From: Pseudomonas viridiflava
Lineage (GTDB): Bacteria; Pseudomonadota; Gammaproteobacteria; Pseudomonadales; Pseudomonadaceae
DNA length: 64,000 nucleotides
Assembly: GCF_900590885.1 (NCBI RefSeq)
Contig: NZ_UUON01000033.1
Coordinates: 124,001 to 188,000 of the forward strand
Reading direction: 5' to 3'
The notes beneath the pieces are model-generated. The model was not told where the DNA came from. It saw nothing but the letters and a program-made list of their open reading frames with translations, and did no database searches. Positions 8,899 to 18,471 of this stretch are shown piece after piece. Position 1 is the first letter of the stretch. Each line of letters opens with the position of its first letter. The position numbers and the translations under genes are program-made.

Positions 8899-9840
8899 AT
8901 GGCGAAGATTCTGACCCTGACGCTGAACCCGGCGTTGGACCTCACCGTACGCCTGGCGCAGCTGGCGCCGGGTGCGGTCAACCGCAGCGACACCCTGCTG
9001 ACCCACGCTGCCGGCAAGGGCGTAAACGTCGCGCAAGTGCTGGCCGACCTCGGCCATGACGTGACCGTGGGCGGCTTTCTCGGCGCCGACAACGCCCAGG
9101 CGTTCGAGGCGCTGATTGCACGGCGTGGGTTTGCCGATGCGTTTATCCGCGTGCCGGGCGAAACCCGCAGCAATATCAAGATTGCCGAACAGGATGGCCG
9201 GGTCACCGACATCAACGCGCCGGGCCCGTTTGTCAGTGAGCAGGCGCAGCAAGCCTTGCTCGACCAGTTGGCGTGGATCGCGCCGGGCCACGACGCGGTG
9301 GTCGTTGCCGGCAGCTTGCCGCTTGGTGTCAGCCCGCAGTGGTTGCAGAACCTGCTGGAACACTTGAAAGGCTTTGGTTTGAAAGTCGCCCTGGACACCA
9401 GCGGCGAAGCCCTGCGCGCCGGCCTGAAAGCCGGGCCATGGTTGATCAAACCCAACACCGAAGAACTCGCCGAGGCCCTCGAGTGCCCGACCGATTCGGT
9501 CGCGCAACAGGCCCAGGCCGCTAAACGTTTGCAACTGCAGGGCGTGCAGCATGTGGTGGTGTCCCATGGCGCCGACGGCGTGAACTGGTTCGGCCCGAGC
9601 GTGGCGTTGCATGCCACGCCGCCCAAAGTCAGCGTCGCCAGTACCGTGGGCGCCGGTGACTCGTTGCTGGCCGGGATGCTCCACGGTCTGCTCAGTTTCG
9701 AAGCCCCCGAACAGACCCTGCGCCGCGCCACGGCGATTGCCGCGATGGCAGTGACGCAGATCGGTTTTGGCATCAGCGATGACGCGCAGTTGGCGCATCT
9801 GCAAGGCGGCGTCGATGTACGCGCGCTGACAGAACAATAA
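8899..9840 (+). CDS. fruK: 1-phosphofructokinase
   Basis: PfkB-family kinase of 313 residues that converts fructose-1-phosphate and ATP to fructose-1,6-bisphosphate. The N-terminal motif is TLNPALDLTV. The C-terminal GAGDSLLAGM (near residue 254) holds the catalytic Asp and the anion hole. The ATG begins directly after the fruB stop with no intergenic base, which indicates strong coupling. Its substrate is also the inducer that releases Cra, so FruK activity feeds back on the operon. Confidence 0.97.
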   Translation: MAKILTLTLNPALDLTVRLAQLAPGAVNRSDTLLTHAAGKGVNVAQVLADLGHDVTVGGFLGADNAQAFEALIARRGFADAFIRVPGETRSNIKIAEQDGRVTDINAPGPFVSEQAQQALLDQLAWIAPGHDAVVVAGSLPLGVSPQWLQNLLEHLKGFGLKVALDTSGEALRAGLKAGPWLIKPNTEELAEALECPTDSVAQQAQAAKRLQLQGVQHVVVSHGADGVNWFGPSVALHATPPKVSVASTVGAGDSLLAGMLHGLLSFEAPEQTLRRATAIAAMAVTQIGFGISDDAQLAHLQGGVDVRALTEQ

Positions 9841-9851
9841 GAGGGTTTGTG

Positions 9852-11564
9852 ATGAAGTTAGCCATTGTTACCGCCTGCCCGAACGGCATGGTCACCAGTG
9901 TGCTGTGCGCCCGCTTGTTGGACGCCGCCGCGCAGCGCCAGGGGTGGAGCACCAGCGTTGAAGTGGTGGATGAGCAGCGCCCGGAACGCCAGTTGTCCCA
10001 GTCGGTGATCGACGACGCCGAGTGGGTGTTGCTGGTCAGCAGCACGCCGGTGGACATGCAACGGTTTGTCGGTAAGCGCGTGTTCCAGAGCACGCCGGCC
10101 CAGGCCCTGGCGGATGTGGACGCTGTGCTGCGACGCGGCGCTGAAGAGGCGCAGGTGTATGTCGCGACTGAACAGGCGGCTAAAAACGCGCCGCGCATCG
10201 TCGCGATCACCGCGTGCCCGACCGGCGTGGCCCACACTTTCATGGCCGCCGAAGCCTTGCAGCAAACCGCCAAGCGCCTGGGGTATGACCTGCAGGTCGA
10301 AACCCAGGGCTCGGTGGGCGCGCGCACGCCGTTGAGCCCGCAGGCCATCGCCGATGCCGACGTGGTGTTGCTCGCCGCCGATATCGAAGTGGCCACCGAG
10401 CGTTTCGCCGGCAAGAAGATCTACCGCTGCGGCACCGGCATTGCCCTCAAGCAATCCGAAGCGACCCTCAACAAGGCCCTCGCCGAAGGCGCGGTTGAAA
10501 GCGCGGCGTCTGGTGCGGTGGCCAAGCAAGAAAAAACCGGTGTGTACAAACACTTGCTCACCGGCGTGTCGTTCATGCTGCCGATGGTGGTGGCGGGCGG
10601 TTTGCTGATCGCCTTGTCGTTTGCCTTTGGCATTCACGCGTTTGAACAGGAAGGCACGTTGGCGGCGGCATTAAAAACCGTCGGCAACACCGCCTTTACC
10701 CTGATGGTGCCGCTGCTGGCGGGGTATATCGCCTACTCGATTGCCGACCGTCCCGGCATTGCGCCCGGCATGATCGGCGGCCTGCTGGCGGGCACATTGG
10801 GCGCTGGGTTTATCGGCGGCATCCTCGCCGGTTTCCTGGCGGGCTACTGCGTCAAGCTGATCACCCGTGCCGTGCGATTGCCGCAAAGCATGGAGGCGCT
10901 CAAGCCGATCCTGATCATCCCGTTGCTGGCGAGCCTGTTCACCGGCCTGGCGATGATCTACCTGGTGGGCCCGCCGGTGGCGCGCATGCTCACCGGCCTT
11001 ACCGACTTCCTCGCGACCATGGGCACCACCAATGCGGTGCTGCTGGGCATCCTGTTGGGCGGCATGATGTGTGTCGACCTCGGCGGGCCGATCAACAAGG
11101 CCGCGTATGCGTTTTCCGTCGGCCTGCTGGCGGCGTCGAGCGGCGCACCGATGGCCGCGACCATGGCCGCCGGCATGGTGCCGCCAATCGGCATGGGCAT
11201 CGCCACGTTCCTGGCGCGGCGCAAGTTCGCCCAGACCGAACGCGAGGCCGGCAAGGCGGCGATGATCCTGGGGCTGTGCTTTATCTCTGAAGGCGCGATT
11301 CCGTTTGCCGCCAAGGACCCGTTGCGGGTGATCCCGGCGAGCATCGCCGGCGGCGCGTTGACTGGTGCGCTATCGATGTATTTTGGCTGCAAGCTGGCGG
11401 CGCCCCACGGCGGGCTGTTTGTGCTGGTGATTCCGAATGCGATCAACCATGCGCTGCTGTACTTGCTGGCGATTGTGGCGGGTAGTGTGCTGACGGGGTT
11501 GGTGTATGCGCTGATCAAGCAGCCGGACGCGGTGGAGCTGGCAGTCACCTCAGCCAAGGCCTGA
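9852..11564 (+). CDS. fruA: fructose-specific PTS permease EIIBC
   Basis: Inner-membrane fructose transporter of 570 residues that phosphorylates fructose at C1 during entry. An N-terminal EIIB-like domain (TACPNGMVTS) is followed by the catalytic EIIB domain, with Cys122 in TACPTGVAHTFMAAEAL, and then an EIIC domain of about eight to ten membrane segments from residue 230 on. I chose ATG 9852, six bases after GAGGG, over the in-frame GTG at 9849. It is the third gene of fruBKA, eleven bases after fruK; a REP hairpin follows. Confidence 0.96.
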   Translation: MKLAIVTACPNGMVTSVLCARLLDAAAQRQGWSTSVEVVDEQRPERQLSQSVIDDAEWVLLVSSTPVDMQRFVGKRVFQSTPAQALADVDAVLRRGAEEAQVYVATEQAAKNAPRIVAITACPTGVAHTFMAAEALQQTAKRLGYDLQVETQGSVGARTPLSPQAIADADVVLLAADIEVATERFAGKKIYRCGTGIALKQSEATLNKALAEGAVESAASGAVAKQEKTGVYKHLLTGVSFMLPMVVAGGLLIALSFAFGIHAFEQEGTLAAALKTVGNTAFTLMVPLLAGYIAYSIADRPGIAPGMIGGLLAGTLGAGFIGGILAGFLAGYCVKLITRAVRLPQSMEALKPILIIPLLASLFTGLAMIYLVGPPVARMLTGLTDFLATMGTTNAVLLGILLGGMMCVDLGGPINKAAYAFSVGLLAASSGAPMAATMAAGMVPPIGMGIATFLARRKFAQTEREAGKAAMILGLCFISEGAIPFAAKDPLRVIPASIAGGALTGALSMYFGCKLAAPHGGLFVLVIPNAINHALLYLLAIVAGSVLTGLVYALIKQPDAVELAVTSAKA

Positions 11565-11577
11565 CATCGATCAAAAA

Positions 11578-11605
11578 TGTGGGAGGGGGCAAGCCCCCTC
11601 CCACA
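11578..11605. repeat. single REP hairpin
   Basis: Perfect inverted repeat TGTGGGAGGGGGC / GCCCCCTCCCACA with a short AA centre, after fruA. It is in the opposite orientation to the copy at 1285 (core CAAG instead of CTTG). It may serve as the 3' end of the fru transcript. Confidence 0.85.
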
Positions 11606-11694
11606 TTTGATCTCCGGTGATCACAAGATCGGTGTCATCTCTGCTTCATCCGCTCATGCTTAAGTCTCCCTTTTGATACCAAGAGGGCACCTGC

Positions 11695-13236
11695 ATGAGC
11701 CACTTCGATCTCGGCCGTCGCCGTGTGATGCAAGCCGTTGGCGCCGGGCTGTTGCTGCCGGGCCTGGCGCCGGCGGTGATTGCTTCGGTCAAGGACCGGC
11801 CGCAACTCACGGACGGTGTGCAGTCCGGCGACCTGCTGGGCGATCGCGCGATGATCTGGAGCCGCAGCGACCGCCCCGCGCGCATGGTGGTGGAGTGGGA
11901 CACCCGCAGCGTGTTCAGCAACCCACGCCGATTCGTCTCACCGCTGGCCGACAGCCGCAGCGACTTTACCGCCCGCGTCGAACTCAGCGGCCTGCCCGCC
12001 GACCAGGCGATTTTCTACCGCGTGCACTTCGAGGACGCCCAGACCGGCGTGGCCAGCGAGCCGTGGTTCGGGCACTTGCGCAGCGTGCCGTCCGCGCGGC
12101 GCGACATCCGCTTTGTGTGGAGCGGCGACACCGTGGGGCAGGGCTTTGGCATCAACCCGGACATCGGCGGCATGCGCATTTACGAAGCCATGCGCCTGCG
12201 CCTGCCGGACTTCTTTATCCACAGCGGCGACACCATCTACGCCGACGGCCCGGTGCCCGCGCAGCTTGCCACCGAGGGCGGGCGTATCTGGCGCAATATC
12301 ACCACCGACGCCAAGAGCAAAGTCGCCGAAACCCTGGATGAATATCGCGGCAATTATCGCTACAACCTGCTGGATGAAAACGTGCGGCGCTTCAATGCCG
12401 AAGTGCCGCAGATCTGGCAGTGGGATGACCACGAAGTGGTGAACAATTGGTCGCCGAGCAAGCAGCTCGATGAGCGTTACCAGACCAAGGACATCAATAC
12501 CTTGGTGGGCCGCGCGCGCCAGGCCTGGCTGGAATATTCGCCGATGCGCCGGCAAAGCGCCGATGGCGGCGGGCGCATTTATCGCAAGCTCAGTTATGGC
12601 CCGTTGCTGGATGTATTCGTGCTGGATATGCGCAGCTATCGCGGGCCGAACGACGATAACCTCGGCGGCGAAAAACCCTTCCTCGGCCGTGAGCAGTTGG
12701 ACTGGCTCAAGCGCGAACTCAAGGCTTCCCAGGCGCAGTGGAAGGTGATTGCCGCCGACATGCCGATTGGCCTCGGCGTGCCCGACGGCGAAGTCAGCCC
12801 CGGTGTGCCGCGCTGGGAAGCGATCGCCAACAACGACCCGGGTGCGCCCCAGGGTCGCGAGTTGGAAATCGCCGAATTACTGGGATTTTTGCGGGCGCAA
12901 CAGGTGCGCAACCATGTGTGGCTGACGGCGGATGTGCATTACTGCGCGGCGCATCACTACCACCCGGATCGTGCGGTGTTCCAGGATTTCGAACCGTTCT
13001 GGGAGTTTGTGGCGGGGCCGCTGAACGCGGGGAGTTTCGGGCCTAATCCGTTGGATAAAACCTTTGGGCCCGAGGTGGTGTTCGAGAAGGCACCGCCGGC
13101 GCAGAACACTTCGCCGTTTGCGGGGTTTCAGTTTTTTGGTGAGGTGCAGATTGAGGGGCAGACGGGGGAGTTGACCGTTACTTTGCGGGATCTGGATGGT
13201 GTCTCAGTGTTCGAGCAAAAGCTGCAACCGGTCTGA
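11695..13236 (+). CDS. phoD: PhoD-family alkaline phosphatase/phosphodiesterase, Tat-exported
   Basis: Secreted phosphatase of 513 residues; PhoD enzymes use Ca and Fe to hydrolyse phosphomono- and diesters. The N-terminus has a twin-arginine signal (GRRRVMQAVGAGLLLPGLAP), so it is exported folded. A beta-sandwich N-domain is followed by the metallophosphatase domain, with metal-binding motifs WSGDTVGQG, HSGDTIYADGP, WDDHEVVNN and TADVHYCAAHHY. The length matches the family. It stands alone between two REPs. No clear Pho box was found in the short upstream gap. Confidence 0.92.
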   Translation: MSHFDLGRRRVMQAVGAGLLLPGLAPAVIASVKDRPQLTDGVQSGDLLGDRAMIWSRSDRPARMVVEWDTRSVFSNPRRFVSPLADSRSDFTARVELSGLPADQAIFYRVHFEDAQTGVASEPWFGHLRSVPSARRDIRFVWSGDTVGQGFGINPDIGGMRIYEAMRLRLPDFFIHSGDTIYADGPVPAQLATEGGRIWRNITTDAKSKVAETLDEYRGNYRYNLLDENVRRFNAEVPQIWQWDDHEVVNNWSPSKQLDERYQTKDINTLVGRARQAWLEYSPMRRQSADGGGRIYRKLSYGPLLDVFVLDMRSYRGPNDDNLGGEKPFLGREQLDWLKRELKASQAQWKVIAADMPIGLGVPDGEVSPGVPRWEAIANNDPGAPQGRELEIAELLGFLRAQQVRNHVWLTADVHYCAAHHYHPDRAVFQDFEPFWEFVAGPLNAGSFGPNPLDKTFGPEVVFEKAPPAQNTSPFAGFQFFGEVQIEGQTGELTVTLRDLDGVSVFEQKLQPV

Positions 13237-13255
13237 TTTGGAATGCAGTTAAAAA

Positions 13256-13283
13256 TGTGGGAGGGGGCTTGCCCCCTCCCACA
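13256..13283. repeat. single REP hairpin
   Basis: TGTGGGAGGGGGC / GCCCCCTCCCACA arms around TT, lying between the convergent phoD and PepSY-reductase genes. A terminator role for both is plausible. Confidence 0.85.
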
Positions 13284-13307
13284 TTAGAATTGTGTTGCTT
13301 CAGGTAC

Positions 13308-15833
13308 TCAGTACACATCCCGGCGATAGCGGCCTTGCTCGATCAACCGCTCCACCGCCTCACTGCCCAGCACCTCATGCAGCACTTGGTCCACCCCGGC
13401 TGCCATCCCCTGCAAACTCCCGCACACATAAATCGCCGCGCCGTCGGCCAGCCATTTACGCAGCACGTCGGCCGATTCGCGCAGGCGGTCCTGGACGTAG
13501 ATTTTCTCCTCCTGATCGCGGGAAAACGCCAGGTCCAGCAGCGCCAGGTCACCACTGGCCAGCCAGCCTTGCAGCTCGTCCTGGCACAGGTAGTCGTGGG
13601 CGATAGTGCGTTCGCCGAACAGCAGCCAGTTGCGTTGCTGGCCGTCGGCAATCCGCGCCTTGAGCAAGCTGCGCAGGCCGGCGAGGCCGGTGCCGTTGCC
13701 GAGCAGGATCAGCGGCACCGGCACCTGCGGCAGGTGGAAACCACTGTTGCGGCGCAGGCGCAGGCTGATCGCCGAACCGATGGCCGCGTGTTCGGTGAGC
13801 CAACCCGAGGCCAGGCCCAGGCTGCCGTCCGCGTGGCGCTCCTGGCGTACGATCAGCTCCAGCACGCCGTCACTGGCAATCGAGGCGATGGAGTATTCGC
13901 GCATCGCCAACGGTGCCAGCGCATTCACCAGTGCCTGGGCATGCAGGCCCACCAAGTGGGCGCGGTTGTCCGGCAGTTGGCGCGTGGCCAGGGCCTGGTT
14001 GAGGCTTTGCGCCAGGCCGTCGATCAGCACGCCATCACTGCTGGCCAGGCCCAGGCCGTGCAGGAAGTGTTCGATGGCCCACGGGCAGTTGCGCGGCAGC
14101 ACTTCCACCAGGTCACCGGCTTGCCAGCTGTGCGGGGATTCGCTGGTGAGGCCCAGCAGGTAGACGTCGGAGCCGCTGCTGCCACGGTTGAGCAGCGTGC
14201 GCTGGCCGAGCGTCCAGTGTTCATACTGGGCGGTCGGCCAGGCGGCCGCCGGCGCGTGGCCGGTCAATTGCCCCAGCTGTTGCTGCCAGCTCAGCAGCGC
14301 GGCGCTGTCGCCGCAGTCGACTTCCACTGGCGCGAACAACGGGTTGCCGCCCTGGTTGGTCAGCCAGAAATGCAGGCGCCGGGCAAAGCCGCAGAAGTGT
14401 TCGTACTGGCGATCACCCAGGGCCAGCACCGAGTAGTTCAGACCGCTGAGGGGCAGCGCTTGGCCGAGCACGCTGCGCTCGAAACCCCGGGCGCTGTCGG
14501 GGGCTTCGCCGTCGCCGAAGGTGCTGACGACAAACAATGCATTTTCCGACTGGCGCAGGTCGTCCGGGCTGACGCTACCCAATGGTTGCACCTTCACCGG
14601 CAAGCCCGCCGCCTGCAATTGCCCGGCGGTCTGCCAGGCCAACTGTTCGGCAAACCCGCTCTGGCTGGCAAAGCCGATCAGCCAGGCCGGCGCGTCACTG
14701 TGGTTGGCGCCCAGGCTCTTGCGCGCATCCCGCACCTGGCGTTTTTTGCGACGCCGGTCGAGGTACAACAGCCAGCCGGTGATAAAGAACAGCGGCATCA
14801 GCAGCGAGGTGACGGTGAGGATAATCCGCCCCGCCAGGCCGAAATAACTGCCGGTGTGCAGTGCGTAGAGGCTGGTCAGGATCTGCGCCTTGAGGCTCTT
14901 GCTGGCGTACTGCTCGTGGGATTTGACCTCGCCGGTGGCCGGGTCCAGGTTGATCTGGTTCAGCGCGCGGTCGTGGGGCGAGTTTTTCAGCAGGTAGTAG
15001 ACGGTGGCCGGTTGGCCCGCCACGGCCGGCATGCGGATGTTATAGGCGCTCAGGCCGGCGCCCGCGTTGCTGTAGATGCTGCTCCAGATCGCGTCGTAGT
15101 TGGCCACGGGCGCCGGGCCTTCCGGCGCCGGGCCGCGTTTGCGCACGCGTTCGTTTTGTGGGGCGTCAGACAGCAGCTTGGTCAGGCCCTGGCTGTACCA
15201 ATCGTAGGACCAGGACAACCCGGTCAACGCTGACAACAGATAAGCCAGCAGGCACCAGGTGCCGAACACCGAGTGCAGATCCCAGTTGAAGCTACGGCCC
15301 TTTTTGCGCCAGTCCAGGGTCAGCCAGGCGCGCCAGCTCGCGACCTGGCGCGGCCAGCGCAGGTACAGGCCGGAGAGGCAGAAAAACACCAGGATCAGGG
15401 TGCAGGCGCCGGTGATTTGTCGACCGGTTTCGCCCATCACCAGAAAGCGGTGCAGTTGCAGGATAAAGCCGAACACGTCCTGGCCAACGGCGTCGCCCAT
15501 GTAGGCGCCGGTGTAGGGGTCGAAGTAGCGCATCTGGCCGCGACGCTCGCCCGGCGGCGGGGTGAAGAACACGCGGGCGGCATTGCCGCTTTCGCTTTCG
15601 ACCCACAGCATGGCCACGGTCTTGCCTTCGGTGGTTTCGAGCTTGCGCACCAGTTCGGCGGGCGGCAGCACACCGGCTTCGCGTTTTTCGACGCTTAATA
15701 CCGTGGGGTTGAGCGCGCGTAAAATTTCATCCTGAAACGAGACCGCAGCCCCGGTGATCCCCATCAAGGCCAGGACCAGCCCGGCAGTGATGCCGAAGAA
15801 CCAGTGCAACTGGAACAGGGTTTTCTTCAACAC
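13308..15833 (-). CDS. piuB: PepSY-membrane/flavoreductase fusion, probable ferric-siderophore reductase
   Basis: Protein of 841 residues with two halves. Residues 1-370 are a PepSY-TM membrane module with four hydrophobic segments (about 10-32, 140-165, 190-215 and 335-360). The C-terminal half is CysJ-like: a flavodoxin domain (about 385-510, including STFGDGEAPD), an FAD-binding region (MREYSIAS) and an NADPH-binding region (LLGNGTGLAG). It would pass electrons from NADPH through FAD and FMN across the inner membrane. Next to a siderophore receptor, reduction of imported ferric siderophore is the likely role; this is inference from layout. The start is GTG at 15833 with GAGG upstream. A terminator separates it from piuA. 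Confidence 0.85.
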   Translation of the reverse strand: MLKKTLFQLHWFFGITAGLVLALMGITGAAVSFQDEILRALNPTVLSVEKREAGVLPPAELVRKLETTEGKTVAMLWVESESGNAARVFFTPPPGERRGQMRYFDPYTGAYMGDAVGQDVFGFILQLHRFLVMGETGRQITGACTLILVFFCLSGLYLRWPRQVASWRAWLTLDWRKKGRSFNWDLHSVFGTWCLLAYLLSALTGLSWSYDWYSQGLTKLLSDAPQNERVRKRGPAPEGPAPVANYDAIWSSIYSNAGAGLSAYNIRMPAVAGQPATVYYLLKNSPHDRALNQINLDPATGEVKSHEQYASKSLKAQILTSLYALHTGSYFGLAGRIILTVTSLLMPLFFITGWLLYLDRRRKKRQVRDARKSLGANHSDAPAWLIGFASQSGFAEQLAWQTAGQLQAAGLPVKVQPLGSVSPDDLRQSENALFVVSTFGDGEAPDSARGFERSVLGQALPLSGLNYSVLALGDRQYEHFCGFARRLHFWLTNQGGNPLFAPVEVDCGDSAALLSWQQQLGQLTGHAPAAAWPTAQYEHWTLGQRTLLNRGSSGSDVYLLGLTSESPHSWQAGDLVEVLPRNCPWAIEHFLHGLGLASSDGVLIDGLAQSLNQALATRQLPDNRAHLVGLHAQALVNALAPLAMREYSIASIASDGVLELIVRQERHADGSLGLASGWLTEHAAIGSAISLRLRRNSGFHLPQVPVPLILLGNGTGLAGLRSLLKARIADGQQRNWLLFGERTIAHDYLCQDELQGWLASGDLALLDLAFSRDQEEKIYVQDRLRESADVLRKWLADGAAIYVCGSLQGMAAGVDQVLHEVLGSEAVERLIEQGRYRRDVY

Positions 15834-15915
15834 GTCTGACCGCCTCGTCTATCTGAATATGTAGGGCACGGCGCGCATTATGCCGTGGGTTATCGAGAAA
15901 TATTCTGTTTAACAC

Positions 15916-15952
15916 GCAAAAGCCCCGCGCATCCGATGCGTGGGGCTTTTGC
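15916..15952. terminator. bidirectional intrinsic terminator
   Basis: Strong hairpin GCAAAAGCCCC ... GGGGCTTTTGC with a second paired block GCGCAT/ATGCG and T-runs on both strands. It lies after the piuA stop, before the reductase gene on the same strand, so only read-through, or a separate promoter, would express the latter. Confidence 0.85.
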
Positions 15953-15969
15953 CGGGTTGTTGTCCGCGT

Positions 15970-18264
15970 TTAGAAGTGGAAACTGGTGCTCAACAACGCC
16001 GTGCGACCGGCTGCCTGGGTCGCGAAGTGCGAGGCGTAGGCTTTGTCGTAGTAGGTCTTGTCGGTCAGGTTCTGCACGTTCAGTTGCAGGTCGATGTTCT
16101 TGGTCAGTTTGTAGCTGGCCATGGCGTCGTAGCGGGTGTAGGACGGCACATAGACGGTGTTGCCGGCATCGCCGTACACATCGTCGACGTAGAAGGCGCC
16201 GCCGCCGATGGTCAGCTTGGGTGTGAGGGCATAGGTGGTCCAGAGGCTGAACGAGTTCTCTGGGGTGTTGGGCATCTGGTTGCCTTTGTTGGAACCGACC
16301 TGCACGACACCTTGGCGGTTGCCGTTCTTGCCCGGGTCAACCAGCTCGGCTTTCAAGTAGCTGTAGCCGGCGAACACTTGCCATTGCTCGGTGATCTTGC
16401 CGCTGGCCGACAGCTCGAGGCCGTCGACGCGGGATTCACCGGCGGTTTCGTAGGTGTTGGAATCCACCAGGATGCGCGTATTTTTCTTCTCGGTCCGGAA
16501 CACCGCCGCAGCCAGGGACAGGCGGTTGTGGAACAGGTCCCACTTGGTGCCCAGCTCGTAGTTGACGGTTTCTTCGGGTTGCAGGTCGCTGGTGTTGATG
16601 CCGGTCGGGATCGCGTTGTTGTCGACGCCTTCACCTACCAGGCCGCCGGCCGGCGAGGCCGAGGTGGCGTAGGAGGTGTAGATGCTGGCGTTGTCCAGCG
16701 GCTTCCAGACCAGGCCGGCCTGCCAATTGAAGAACTGGCTGTCGTCCTTGACCTTGCTGCGTCCCGCCGTGGCGTTGGTGTTGGCTTCGGTGTCGAAGGT
16801 GTCGTAGCGCAGGCCGACGTTGAGCAGCCATTTGGGGTCCAGCTCGATGGTGTCGAACACATAGGCGGCGCGACTGGTGGCCTTGGTGTTGGTGCCGTTG
16901 TAGTTGCGCGCGATGGTGCCGTTCCAGGCGTCGTCGGGGTTCGGGTTGCTCAGCGAGGTGCACTGGCCGCCTCGGCCGCCGCCGGCCACGGTGCAGCCGC
17001 CTGCAGGGTTGGTGTTGGGGGTCACGGTGTAGCCGCTGACGCGGGTTTCTTCGCCGGTGAATTCCAGGCCGGTGGAGTAGCTGTGCTTCAAGCCCAGTGC
17101 CTGGAAGCTGCCGAACAGGTCGGTCTGGTTGGTGGTGGTCGTGGTGGTCGAGACGCGGGTGTTGGCGCGACGCCACACGGTGCCGAAACGGCTGACGTTG
17201 CGCTGGCTGTCGTCCGGTTGGGTGAGCACGTAATCCTGGCCGGTGCTGCCGTGGCGCAGGGTGTTTTTCAGGGTCATGGTATCGCTCAGGTCGTGCTCGA
17301 CGGAGATTGTGCTGATGTCGGCGCGGGTCTTGCGGAAATCGCGGCTTTTGAGGCCGTAGAAGTTGTTGCTGTCGCCACCGTCGGTGGGTTTGTCGTGCAC
17401 ATGGGCGGTGGCAGTGGCCGAGCCGTAGCCATACGGAATGCCCGAATCCGGCAGGTCGTTGCTTTCCATGTGGTAGTAGCTGAGGTTGACGCGGGTCGGG
17501 GTGCCCAGGCCGAAGGTCAGCGACGGCGCCACGCCCCAGCGGTCGTAGTTGACCGCATCGCGGCCGGCCACGTTCTGCTCGTGGCTCATCAGGTTCAGGC
17601 GGAACGCGGCGCTGTCGTCGAGGAACTGGCGGTTGACGTCGAGCACGTAGCGGCGGGTCTGGTCGGAGCCGTAGGTGAAGCCGCCGTTGGTGAAGTCCCG
17701 CGCCTGGGGGGTCTTGCTCACCAGGTTGAGGCTGCCACCGGCCGAGCCACGGCCGCCGAACGAGGAGTTGGGGCCTTTGCTGACTTCGATCGATTCAATG
17801 TCGAAGATTTCGCGGCTCTGGCCGCCGGTGTCGCGCACGCCGTCGAGGTAGGTGTCGCCCTGGGCGTCAAAACCGCGGATGAACGGGCGGTCGCCCTGGG
17901 GGTTGCCGCCTTCGCCGGCGCCGAAGGTGATGCCCGGTACGGTGCGCAAGGCATCCTGCAACGAGGTCGCGGCGGTGTCCTTGAGCACTTGTTGCGGCAC
18001 CACGGTGACCGAGCGCGGGGTGTCCACCAGCGGCGCGGTGTATTTCTGCGAAGAGGCTTTTTCGACCTGATAGGTGGTGTTGTCCTGTTCTTCGCCGGTG
18101 ATGCTGGTGGCGCCCAGGGAGATGCTGTTGCGCTGGCCCTTTTGCTCAGTGTCTTCGGCCGCTTGCGCCATATGGGCTGCAGAGCTGGCGCCGAGGGCTA
18201 CGCCGATGGCCGAGGCCAGCAAACGTGGTGAACCGGCCGGTGTTTTTATTGAAGTGCGCGACAT
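15970..18264 (-). CDS. piuA: TonB-dependent siderophore receptor (PiuA/Fiu-like)
   Basis: Outer-membrane receptor of 764 residues. A signal peptide ends near AHMAQA. A short TonB-box region (ISLGATSITG) is followed by a plug domain (DTPRSVTVVPQQVL, DALRTVPGI, FIRGFDAQGDTYLDGVRD) and a 22-strand barrel ending in TSFHF with a terminal aromatic. Its closest kin by order and sequence is the P. aeruginosa PiuA group, which takes up catecholate-type siderophores. I chose ATG 18264, six bases after AAAGGA, rather than the in-frame TTG at 18282. It is divergent from piuC with about 200 bp between and is probably Fur-regulated. Confidence 0.92.
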   Translation of the reverse strand: MSRTSIKTPAGSPRLLASAIGVALGASSAAHMAQAAEDTEQKGQRNSISLGATSITGEEQDNTTYQVEKASSQKYTAPLVDTPRSVTVVPQQVLKDTAATSLQDALRTVPGITFGAGEGGNPQGDRPFIRGFDAQGDTYLDGVRDTGGQSREIFDIESIEVSKGPNSSFGGRGSAGGSLNLVSKTPQARDFTNGGFTYGSDQTRRYVLDVNRQFLDDSAAFRLNLMSHEQNVAGRDAVNYDRWGVAPSLTFGLGTPTRVNLSYYHMESNDLPDSGIPYGYGSATATAHVHDKPTDGGDSNNFYGLKSRDFRKTRADISTISVEHDLSDTMTLKNTLRHGSTGQDYVLTQPDDSQRNVSRFGTVWRRANTRVSTTTTTTNQTDLFGSFQALGLKHSYSTGLEFTGEETRVSGYTVTPNTNPAGGCTVAGGGRGGQCTSLSNPNPDDAWNGTIARNYNGTNTKATSRAAYVFDTIELDPKWLLNVGLRYDTFDTEANTNATAGRSKVKDDSQFFNWQAGLVWKPLDNASIYTSYATSASPAGGLVGEGVDNNAIPTGINTSDLQPEETVNYELGTKWDLFHNRLSLAAAVFRTEKKNTRILVDSNTYETAGESRVDGLELSASGKITEQWQVFAGYSYLKAELVDPGKNGNRQGVVQVGSNKGNQMPNTPENSFSLWTTYALTPKLTIGGGAFYVDDVYGDAGNTVYVPSYTRYDAMASYKLTKNIDLQLNVQNLTDKTYYDKAYASHFATQAAGRTALLSTSFHF

Positions 18265-18324
18265 GACGTGTCCTTTCCCCAAGGCTGTGAGGCCGCGGAA
18301 TATAGGGTGAACAAGACTTCATAT

Positions 18325-18347
18325 CAATTGAGATACATTGCTAATTG
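18325..18347. promoter_or_regulatory. possible Fur-binding region between piuA and piuC
   Basis: AT-rich imperfect dyad with CAATTGAGATA and ATTGCTAATTG halves in the divergent promoter region. It only partly resembles the GATAAT-hexamer Fur consensus. A second weak match (GATAAGAATCAATACC) begins near 18422. Fur control is expected from the family; the exact site is a guess. Confidence 0.3.
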
Positions 18348-18471
18348 CACTGAATTTACATTCTTTACACTTTTTGCTTACGGTATTTACGAACTCATCC
18401 GTCTGCGCCGTTTTACACGGCGGATAAGAATCAATACCATTGGCGCCTCTCTGCTTTCAGGTATTGCCCCC

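Noticed and set aside
8341..9837. minus-strand frames opposite fruB and fruK
   Set aside because: Shadows; the fruBKA genes explain the sequence fully.
13257..15233. 658-residue plus-strand open frame opposite the PepSY-flavoreductase gene
   Set aside because: Composition (Gln, His, Arg, Val-rich without domains) is that of an antisense shadow of GC-rich coding DNA; the minus strand encodes a well-defined protein.
15940..18231. 763-residue plus-strand open frame opposite the TonB receptor
   Set aside because: Antisense shadow; no recognisable domains, Gly/Val/Ala repeats only, and the receptor on the other strand is complete.
18422..18437. GATAAGAATCAATACC as a Fur box
   Set aside because: Only the first hexamer fits; kept only as a mention because the neighbouring dyad is equally weak.
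18268..18471. N-terminal extension of PiuC to 18268
   Set aside because: AT-rich promoter sequence with no homology; the ATG at 18472 matches the family start.
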